Shown here one piece after another: positions 59,001 to 64,000 of a stretch of 64,000 bases of DNA. The first letter of the stretch is position 1, and each line of letters opens with the position of its first letter. The DNA comes from Streptomyces sp. TSRI0107 (GTDB lineage: Bacteria; Actinomycetota; Actinomycetes; Streptomycetales; Streptomycetaceae). The DNA is taken from positions 186,001 through 250,000 of the forward strand of contig NZ_LIVZ01000003.1 in assembly GCF_001905845.1 (NCBI RefSeq), read 5' to 3'. The notes below the pieces were generated by a model. The model searched no databases. It was not told where the DNA came from and worked only from the letters and a program-made list of their open reading frames with translations. The position numbers were made by a program, and so were the translations under genes.

Positions 59001-62000
59001 GGTGCCGCTGATGCCGAAGGAGGAGACGCCGGCGCGGCGCGGGCGGTCGAGGGCCGGCCAGTCCCGGGCCTCGGTGAGCAGTTCCACGGCCCCGGCGGAC
59101 CAGTCGACCTGCCGGGTCGGCTCGTCGACGTGCAGGGTGGGCGGCAGCACTCCGTGCCGCATCGCCATCACCATCTTGATGACGCCGGCGGCGCCCGCGG
59201 CGGCCTGGGTGTGCCCGATGTTGGACTTCACCGAGCCCAGCAGAAGGGGCTGTTCCCGGTCCTGGCCGTAGGTCGCCAGCAGTGCCTGCGCCTCGATCGG
59301 GTCGCCCAGCGTCGTGCCCGTGCCGTGCGCCTCCACCGCGTCGACGTCGGCGGGCGTGAGGCGGGCGCTGCCGAGCGCCTGCCGGATGACCCGCTGCTGC
59401 GCGGGCCCGTTGGGCGCGGTGAGGCCGTTGGACGCGCCGTCCTGGTTGACGGCGCTGCCCTTGACGACGGCCAGCACGCGGTGCCCGTTGCGCCGGGCGT
59501 CCGACAGCCGCTCCAGGAGCAGCAGGCCCACGCCCTCGGCGAGGCCGGTGCCGTCGGCGCCGTCCGCGAACGCCTTGACGCGTCCGTCGGCGGCGAGGCC
59601 GCGCTGCCGGGAGAACTCCACGAACGTGACGGGCGTGGCCATCACGGTGACACCGCCGGCCAGCGCCAGTTCGCACTCGCCCTGCCGCAGCGCCTGCGCG
59701 GCCAGGTGCAGGGCGACCAGCGATGACGAGCAGGCCGTGTCGACGGTCACCGCGGGTCCTTCGAGCCCGAAGGTGTAGGCGACGCGGCCGGAGGCGGCGC
59801 TGATCGAGTTGCCGGTGCCGAGGTAGCCCTCGTCGCCGTCGACGGCGGCGGCGATCCGGGTGTCGTAGCCCTGGTACATGACGCCGGCGAAGACGCCGGT
59901 CCGGCTGCCCTTCAGGGTGGCCGTGTCGATGCCGGCGCGTTCGAAGGTCTCCCAGGAGGTCTCCAGCAGCAGGCGCTGCTGCGGGTCCATGATGCCCGCC
60001 TCGCGCGGCGAGATGCCGAACAGCGCGGGGTCGAAGTCGCCGGCGTCGTAGAGGAATCCGCCCTCGGAGGTGGCGGAGGTGCCGGGCTTGTCGGGGCCGG
60101 CGTCCCGCAGCAGCCGCTCCAGGTCCCAGCCGCGGTCGGCGGGGAACGCGCCGATGCCCTCCGTGCCGCTCTCGACGAGCCGCCACAGGTCCTCCGGGGA
60201 CCGGACGCCGCCGGGGAAGCGGCAGGCCATGGCGACGATCGCGATCGGCTCGTCGGTGTGCGCGGCGGCCGCCGGTGCGGTGGTCTCGCCGTCCGCGCCG
60301 AGCAGTTCGGCGTCCAGGTGCCGGGCCAGGCTGCGCGGGCTGGGGTAGTCGAAGGCGAGGGTGGGGGGCAGGCGCAGGCCGGTCGCGGTGCTGAGCCGGT
60401 TGCGGAGTTCCACCGCGGTCAGCGAGTCGAACCCGAGGTCCTTGAACGCCTGGCCCGGTTCGATGGTCGCCGGGGAGACATGGCCGAGGACCGCCGCGAC
60501 GTGGGTGTGGACCAGGTCCTCCAGGGCGCGGGCGCGTTCGGCCGGGGACAGCCCGGCCAGCCGCCGGACCGCCTCCGGCAGGGTGCCGTCCGGCTGTGCG
60601 GCGCGGGCCGCCGCGCGGCGGGCGGGGCGGCGCACCAGTGCGCGCAGCAGGTGCGGCGGCTCCTCGGTGGCGGGCAGGCGGGCCGGGTCCAGGTGCATCG
60701 GCGCGAGGACGGGGTCGCCCCACGCGCCGGCCAGGTCGAGCAGCGCCATGCCCTCGGCGGCGGTGATGGGGGTCATGCCGCGGCGCCGGATGCGGGCGAG
60801 GTCGGTGCCGTCGAGGCCGCCGACCATGTCGGAGCCGCCCTCGTCCCACAGGCCCCAGGCCAGCGACTGGGCGGGCAGCCCGGCCGCGCGGCGGTGTTCC
60901 GCCAGGGCGTCCAGGGCGGCGTTCGCGGCGGCGTAGCCCGCCTGTCCGGCGGCGCCGAGCAGGCCCGCGGCGGAGGAGAACAGCACGAACGCCGTCAGGT
61001 CCAGGTCGCGGGTCAGCTCGTGCAGATGCCACGCGCCGTCCGTCTTCGGACGCAGTACGCCGGTCAGCCGCTCGGGGGTGAGGGAGGCGAGGACGCCGTC
61101 GTCGAGGACGCCCGCGGTGTGCACGACGCCGGTCAGGGGGCGGTCGGCCGGTATCGCGGCCAGCGCCTCGGCCAGCGCGTCCCGGTCGGCCACGTCCACG
61201 GCGGCGACCCGCACGGAGGCGCCCAGCCCGGTCAGTTCGGCGACGAGTTCGGCGGCGCCCGGCGCGGCCTCGCCCCGGCGGCTGGTCAGCAGCAGGCCGC
61301 GCACCCCGTGTTCGGTGACCAGGTGCCGGGCGACCAGCTTGCCCAGCGCTCCGGTGCCGCCGGTGACGAGGACCGTGCCGTCCGCGGTGAAGGCGGGGCG
61401 GGCGGTGGGCTCAGCCGGTGCGGTGGCGCGGGTGAGGCGGGCCGCGAGGGCGGTGCCGGCGCGTACCGCGAGCTGCGGTTCACCGGTGGCGATCGCGGCC
61501 GGGACCGCGGCGGGCGACGCGGCGTGCTCGTCGAGGTCCAGCAGGACGAACCGGTCCGGGTGCTCGGCCTGCGCGGAACGCACCAGGCCCCATACGGCGG
61601 CGGCCGCCGGGTCCGGCACGGCGTCCCCCGGTACGGCGGTCACCGCGCCGCGGGTGACGAGGACCAGCCGCGAGGCGGCCGTCCGCTCCGCCTCGGTCCA
61701 GGACCGCAGCAGCGCGAGCGCCCACCGCGCGGCACGGTGGACGGCGTCGGCGCCGGTGCCGCAGTCGGGCACGGGGGCGAGCAGTACGTCCGAGGCGGTC
61801 GTACCGTCGGTGACGGGAGCGGCCAGGAGACTCGTACCGTCCGGGTCGTCGTACGAGCGGACCGGGACGCCCAGTCGTTCCGGCAGGGCGAAGCGGTCGC
61901 CCAGTACCGCGTACGACGTGGCCGCCGGCTCGGTGGGCGCGGGCGGCGTGGCCGGCGTCCAGTCCAGGCGGAACATGGAGCCGCGCAGCCGGTCGCCGGC

Positions 62001-64000
62001 GGTGCCCAGGGTCTCCGGGGCCACGGGGCGCAGGGTGAGGGACTCGACGGTGGCGACGGGTGCGCCGGTGACGTCGGTGACGGTGAGGGACACGGCGTCC
62101 GTGCCGAGCCGGGTCAGCCGTACCCGCAGCGCCGGCGCGCCCGCGGCGTGCAGGCTGACGCCGGTCCAGGTGAACGGCAGCCGCACTCCGGCGGAGTCCG
62201 CGTCCGCCGGGAGGAAGTCCGCTGCGGCGATGGCGTGCAGGGCGGCGTCCAGGAGCGCGGGGTGCAGCCCGTACCGCTCGGCGTCGGCCTCGGTGCCCTC
62301 GGGCAGGGCCACCTCGGCGGCCAGGGTGTCGCCGTCCCGCCAGACGCCGCGCAGGCCCTGGAACAGCGGGCCGTACCGCAGGCCGGCGTCGGCCAGGCGC
62401 GGGTAGAGGTCGTCGAGCGGGACCGGCCGCGCGCCCGGCGGGGGCCAGGCGGCCGGGTCGTGCGGGGCCGGTGCGGCGGTGTCGGCGAGGACGCCTTCGG
62501 CGTGCAGGGTCCACGGCTCGTCGGCGGCGGCGCCCGCGGGCCGGGCGTGCACGCTCAGCCGGCGGTGTCCCTCCGGGTCGGGCGCGCCGACCAGCAGCTG
62601 GAGGTCCACCGGCGTGGATTCGGTGAGCACGAGCGGCGCGTGCAGCGTGAGTTCGGTGACGCCGCCGCAGCCGACCTGGTCGCCGGCGCTGACCGCGAGT
62701 TCCACGAACGCGGTGCCGGGCAGGACGACGGTGCCCGCGACCGCGTGGTCGGCGAGCCAGGGGTGGGTGGACAGGGAGAGCCGTCCGGTCAGCAGGAAGC
62801 CGTTGCCGTCGGCGAGGGTGACCGCCGCGCCGAGCAGCGGGTGGTCGGCCGGGCCGAGGCCGAGGCCGGCGGTGTCGCCGGGCCGGCCGGCGCCCCGCAG
62901 CCAGTAGTGCTCGCGCTGGAAGGCGTAGGTGGGCAGGTCCACGCGCCGGGCGGCGTGGCCCTCGAACACGGGCCGCCAGTCGACGCCGACGCCCTGGGTG
63001 TGGGCCTCGGCGAGGGAGACGAGGAAGCGTTCGAGGCCGCCCTCGCCGCGGCGCAGGGTGCCCAGGGCGAAGGCCGCGCCGTCGACGCCGGTCAGCACCT
63101 CCTGCATGCCCATGGTCAGCACGGGGTGCGGGCTGACCTCGATGAAAACCGCGCGGCCACGCTGCGACAGGGTGCGGACCGCGTCCTCGAAGCGGACCGT
63201 GCGGCGCAGGTTGCGGTACCAGTAGGCGGCGTCGAGGCCGGCGGTGTCGACGGGCTCGCCGGTCACCGTGGAGCAGAACGTCACGTCGGCGGTGCGCGGC
63301 GCGATCGGCGCGAGGGCCGCGAGCAGCCGTTCCTCGATGGCCTCGACGTGGGCGGAGTGGGAGGCGTAGTCGACGGAGACGCGGCGGGCGCGGATCTCGT
63401 CGGCTTCGCACGAGGCGATGAGTTCGTCCAGTGCCCGCGGGTCGCCGGAGACGACGACGGAGGCGGGGCCGTTGATCGCGGCGACGGACAGCCGGTCCGC
63501 CCAGCGGCTGAGCCGCTGTTCGACTTCGGCGACGGGCAGTGCCACCGACACCATGCCGCCCTTGCCGGACAGCTCGGTCAGGGCCTGGCTGCGCAGGGCG
63601 ACCACGCGGGCGGCGTCGGCCAGGCTGAGCGCGCCGGACACCGCGGCGGCGGCGATCTCGCCCTGGGAGTGCCCGACCACGGCGGTGGGCTTGACCCCGT
63701 GGGCCTCCCAGAGGGCGGCCAGGGACACCATCACGGCGAACAGCACCGGCTGGACCACGTCGACCCGGTCCAGGGAGGGTGCGCCGGGCGTACCGCGGAC
63801 GACGTCGAGCAGCGACCAGTCGGTGTGGGGTTCCAGGGCGGCCGCGCACTCCCCCATGCGGGCGGCGAACACCTCGGAGGTGTCGAGGAGTTCGACGGCC
63901 ATGCCGGCCCACTGGGAGCCCTGGCCGGGGAAGACGAAGACGATGTCGTCGGCGCCGGTGGCCGTGCCGCGCACCACACCGGCCGGCTCGGTGCCCGCGG
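50070..64000 (-). CDS. Type I polyketide synthase, 5' end outside window (AT-DH-KR-ACP of M1, complete M2 and M3)
   Basis: About 4640 residues lie in the window and the frame is open to the right edge, so the KS of M1 and everything before it is missing. M1: AT (about 63930-62900, GHSQG with YASH at about 63360, methylmalonyl type), DH with [12 protein letters not shown] with LDD, ACP (about 60550-60310). M2: KS (about 60255-58990), AT with GHSIG and HAFH (malonyl), KR with LDD, ACP (about 55930-55690), no DH. M3: KS (about 55640-54370), AT with GHSQG and YASH (methylmalonyl), DH with [12 protein letters not shown] with TED, ACP (about 50600-50340). A C-terminal docking region (about 50330-50070) should join the N-terminal helix of the next protein, whose ATG is 86 bp downstream. 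All catalytic motifs are intact. KRs are predicted B-type. No ER is present. Confidence 0.96.
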   Translation of the reverse strand, partial: AGTEPAGVVRGTATGADDIVFVFPGQGSQWAGMAVELLDTSEVFAARMGECAAALEPHTDWSLLDVVRGTPGAPSLDRVDVVQPVLFAVMVSLAALWEAHGVKPTAVVGHSQGEIAAAAVSGALSLADAARVVALRSQALTELSGKGGMVSVALPVAEVEQRLSRWADRLSVAAINGPASVVVSGDPRALDELIASCEADEIRARRVSVDYASHSAHVEAIEERLLAALAPIAPRTADVTFCSTVTGEPVDTAGLDAAYWYRNLRRTVRFEDAVRTLSQRGRAVFIEVSPHPVLTMGMQEVLTGVDGAAFALGTLRRGEGGLERFLVSLAEAHTQGVGVDWRPVFEGHAARRVDLPTYAFQREHYWLRGAGRPGDTAGLGLGPADHPLLGAAVTLADGNGFLLTGRLSLSTHPWLADHAVAGTVVLPGTAFVELAVSAGDQVGCGGVTELTLHAPLVLTESTPVDLQLLVGAPDPEGHRRLSVHARPAGAAADEPWTLHAEGVLADTAAPAPHDPAAWPPPGARPVPLDDLYPRLADAGLRYGPLFQGLRGVWRDGDTLAAEVALPEGTEADAERYGLHPALLDAALHAIAAADFLPADADSAGVRLPFTWTGVSLHAAGAPALRVRLTRLGTDAVSLTVTDVTGAPVATVESLTLRPVAPETLGTAGDRLRGSMFRLDWTPATPPAPTEPAATSYAVLGDRFALPERLGVPVRSYDDPDGTSLLAAPVTDGTTASDVLLAPVPDCGTGADAVHRAARWALALLRSWTEAERTAASRLVLVTRGAVTAVPGDAVPDPAAAAVWGLVRSAQAEHPDRFVLLDLDEHAASPAAVPAAIATGEPQLAVRAGTALAARLTRATAPAEPTARPAFTADGTVLVTGGTGALGKLVARHLVTEHGVRGLLLTSRRGEAAPGAAELVAELTGLGASVRVAAVDVADRDALAEALAAIPADRPLTGVVHTAGVLDDGVLASLTPERLTGVLRPKTDGAWHLHELTRDLDLTAFVLFSSAAGLLGAAGQAGYAAANAALDALAEHRRAAGLPAQSLAWGLWDEGGSDMVGGLDGTDLARIRRRGMTPITAAEGMALLDLAGAWGDPVLAPMHLDPARLPATEEPPHLLRALVRRPARRAAARAAQPDGTLPEAVRRLAGLSPAERARALEDLVHTHVAAVLGHVSPATIEPGQAFKDLGFDSLTAVELRNRLSTATGLRLPPTLAFDYPSPRSLARHLDAELLGADGETTAPAAAAHTDEPIAIVAMACRFPGGVRSPEDLWRLVESGTEGIGAFPADRGWDLERLLRDAGPDKPGTSATSEGGFLYDAGDFDPALFGISPREAGIMDPQQRLLLETSWETFERAGIDTATLKGSRTGVFAGVMYQGYDTRIAAAVDGDEGYLGTGNSISAASGRVAYTFGLEGPAVTVDTACSSSLVALHLAAQALRQGECELALAGGVTVMATPVTFVEFSRQRGLAADGRVKAFADGADGTGLAEGVGLLLLERLSDARRNGHRVLAVVKGSAVNQDGASNGLTAPNGPAQQRVIRQALGSARLTPADVDAVEAHGTGTTLGDPIEAQALLATYGQDREQPLLLGSVKSNIGHTQAAAGAAGVIKMVMAMRHGVLPPTLHVDEPTRQVDWSAGAVELLTEARDWPALDRPRRAGVSSFGISGTNAHVVLEQAPDEPVTVPDEPATAPDDDTHGPAETLPWLLSARTGTALAAQARKLHAHLRAHPGARPADVGLSLAVTRTALEHRAAIVAEDREDLLAGLAALAAGRTAPGVRRGVAGGHGRVGFLFTGQGAQRVGAGRELYAAFPAFARALDAVCERFEGRLDRPLKEVLFDDATALDQTQYTQAALFALEVALYRLVESWGVTPDWLAGHSIGELSAAHVAGVLSLDDACALVAARGRLMQALPAGGAMVAVQAGEEEVTAALAGRTDRASVAAVNGPAATVVSGDEDVVLEIAAEFARQGRKTRRLTVSHAFHSPRMEPMLAEFREIAAGLTFHPPRIGLVSDVTGEPATSEDLCSPDYWVRQVRQPVRFADAVRALAGQGVTTLIELGPDGVLSAMAQETLNEDAPADRPDTACLPVLRDGRPEAHTLVTALADAHTRGVPVDWARFFADRDARPVELPTYAFQHERYWPQAPAAPSAAEPAADPADAAFWDAVERTDLTALADTLEVGAEQRTSLGEVLPALSAWRQRRRTDATADAWRYRVTWRPTAEPAAPLTGGRWLVIVPEGAPAPRWTTAATDALRAHGARTDLVEAGPDGRTALAERLAGHGEPVDGVLSLLAADAEHGATRTVELIQALGDTGTTAPLWCLTAGAVSVDRADRPAHPEQARIWGLGRVAALEHPDRWGGLVDLPEEPDERTATRLAGLLAGGGDESELAVRATGVFVRRLVRAHRPTRPATPPRPSGTVLVTGGTGALGAEVARWLARNGAEHLLLTSRRGPDAEGATELRDELTGLGAEVTLAACDVADRDALAELLAGIPADQPLTAVVHAAGVLDDGVLDGLTPDRFTAVLRAKADGARNLHELTRDLDLSAFVLFSSLAGVVGSAGQANYAAANAHLDALAEQRAADGLPAVSLAWGAWADAGMAGAEDTAHRLARGGVTPMDPEAALVALARGWQHDTACTVVADIDWDRFTAHLAHPRQRTLLADLPEARQDTATPAGTPASGADDLVRRLMALPADERPRLVRDLVLDQVAAVLGHRAQGAVPARTAFRDLGFDSLSALELRNALTAATGLTLSATLVFDHPTPRELAAHLTAELLGAAQADETGTGTGVPHDEPLAIVAMSCRFPGGANSPEQLWRLLRDGVDTVGEFPADRGWDLEKLYDPDPDSPGTSYVREGGFLTGAADFDAGFFGISPREALAMDPQQRLLLETSWEAFERAGIDPDALHGSLTGVYVGTNGQDYASVLLNSAEDLAGYLATGNSASVVSGRLAYTFGLEGPTVTVDTACSSSLVALHLAAQALRSGECSLALAGGVTVMSTPGPFTEFSRQRGLARDGRVKAFAAGADGTGWGEGVGMLLVERLSDAQRNGHPVLAVLRGSAVNQDGASNGLTAPNGPSQQRVIRQALANARLTTADVDVVEAHGTGTTLGDPIEAQALLATYGQGRSEDRPLWLGSVKSNIGHTQAAAGVAGVIKMVMAMRHGELPRTLHVDEPSPHVDWATGAVSLLTENVQWPEGDRPRRAGVSSFGMSGTNAHVILEQAPTGQEPAEPGTDVRAGGTVLPWPLSAKTPDALREQAARLRAHLDAHPDADPADIGHALATARAAFPHRAVLLAADRDGFRRVLTALAQGDGDPAVVEGTVSAEGRTVFVFPGQGSQWVGMATELLDASPVFAERFAACASAIEAHVDWSPYDVLRGAPDAPPLERVDVVQPLLFAVMVSLAELWRAHGVHPAAVVGHSQGEIAAACVAGALSLPDAARVVTLRSKALGALAGRGGMLSVALPLDELTARLEPFGGRLSVAAVNGPGSIVVSGEPDALDRLTADCAAEEIRARRIPVDYASHSAQVEAIRDELLAELAPITPRTGEVPFLSTVTGDWLDTERLDAEYWYTNLRQPVRLDEATRRLVEADFALFVEASPHPVLTVGLQDSFDALGSDAVAVGSLRRDEGGPDRFLRSLAEAQTRGATPDWDAVFAGRPGRRVDLPTYPFRRRRYWPQAAPAALGDVAGLGLGTTGHPLLGAALELPGSDQLVLTGRLSLDSHPWLADHLVLGSALLPGTAFVELALGAGRQAGCELVEELTLEAPLVVPERGAVVLRLTVAAPDESGRRTLTLHSRPDGADPDTPWTRHAEGTLLTAAGPRPDTTGGAWPPAGAEPVDIDGFHERLADTGVVYGPAFQGLRAVWRSTPADPTAHPEIHAEVELPDGSRADGFTLHPVLLDGALQAAAAHALSGAPDGEPRATRPFSWRGIRVHTQGSTGPLRVTLATAGPDTLSVRVTDTAGSPVAEVDAVISRPVSLAQLPGTATGDALFRLDWKTLAPHTETAQAPHALALLGAPDPALTDALGTAGTTLAAHPDLAALTAAADSGTPVPPVVVAPIPAHPAGVTDPAEAARTTTRRALELLQAWLADPRLADSKLVVLTGSAVSTGPGDDVPGLASAPVWGLTRSAQSENPDRFLLIDTDGRQDSHRALPRALAAALAQDETQLALRAGKTLVPRLTRADTAETGTPAGTGTPAALDPDGTVLVTGATGGLGKLLAHHLVTEHKVRHLVLASRRGPAGDGMPELASELGGLGAQVTLAACDIADRDALGRLLAGIPTAHPLTAVIHTAGVTEDGVIDTLTPDGLDRVLRPKVDAVLNLHELTRDLDLAAFVLYSSFSGTLGSPGMANYAAANAFLDAFARHRAAHGLPATSLAWGMWAQSDGMGGRLDDVDRTRMARGGVTPMPAEFGLALFDAALQRTEAVLVPARLEPGTLRRQAQAAGAPIPAVLRDLVRGPARPLPEQTPTGTGTLRERLEAAPEKERERLVLDVVRTHVATVLGHSGPEAVGPGQTFKESGFDSLTAVELRNRLNAATGRRLPATLVFDFPTPAALARHLLAELAPAPAAPAVPLLEDIGKLESALSALTPDALAGTDLDDAALDDITARLQSLLATWRDTRAEALGDTAPHELDSASDDDIFDYIDKKFGKG

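Overview
The window is high-GC DNA with wall-to-wall genes, GTG starts, rare TTA codons and a 14-bp CebR-type palindrome. It comes from a Streptomyces or very close relative. No rRNA, tRNA, CRISPR array or complete insertion sequence was seen.

Left part (1-16.3 kb): general Streptomyces genes. In order these are a membrane-bound SpoIIE-type phosphatase running off the left edge (-); a secreted GH5-FnIII-CBM3 cellulase behind a CebR-type operator (+); a three-gene set of CHAT-domain caspase-like protease, small Cys-motif protein and three-helix membrane protein (+), which looks like a conflict or programmed-response cassette and whose protease gene carries two TTA (bldA) codons; a GAF/PAS SpoIIE phosphatase (-); two uncharacterised genes; a RibD/DHFR-like reductase (-); a coiled-coil/Lys-Ala-rich/winged-helix DNA-binding-type protein (+); and a secreted TAP-like peptidase (-) with a TTA codon.

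Right part (16.5-64 kb): one end of a modular type I polyketide cluster. Plus-strand accessory genes encode a BtrH-like acyltransferase, a type II thioesterase, and a tight cassette of 2-oxo-acid dehydrogenase E1 alpha, E1 beta, a stand-alone lipoyl domain, a stand-alone ACP, a KAS III and a crotonyl-CoA-reductase-like MDR oxidoreductase. The cassette has no E2 catalytic domain and no E3. It looks like a dedicated route for moving an acyl group made from a 2-oxo acid (or ketose) through lipoyl and ACP carriers into a starter or unusual extender unit. A MITE-like element with CTAG target duplications and a strong terminator separate it from the convergent PKS genes.

Three PKS genes read leftwards (-): a partial one with two full modules plus AT-DH-KR-ACP of another, one with four modules, and a final single module ending in a thioesterase. 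From upstream to downstream: M1 AT(methylmalonyl)-DH-KR; M2 AT(malonyl)-KR; M3 AT(methylmalonyl)-DH-KR; M4 AT(malonyl)-KR(A-type); M5 AT(malonyl)-KR(A-type); M6 AT(malonyl)-DH-KR; M7 AT(atypical)-DH-KR; M8 AT(malonyl)-DH-KR-TE. No module has an ER. Colinearity predicts a carboxyl end with a 2,4,6-triene bearing the unusual substituent at C4, hydroxyls at C9, C11 and C15, and methyl-bearing double bonds at C12 and C16. The atypical M7 acyltransferase and the E1/lipoyl/ACP/KAS III/MDR cassette may be linked.
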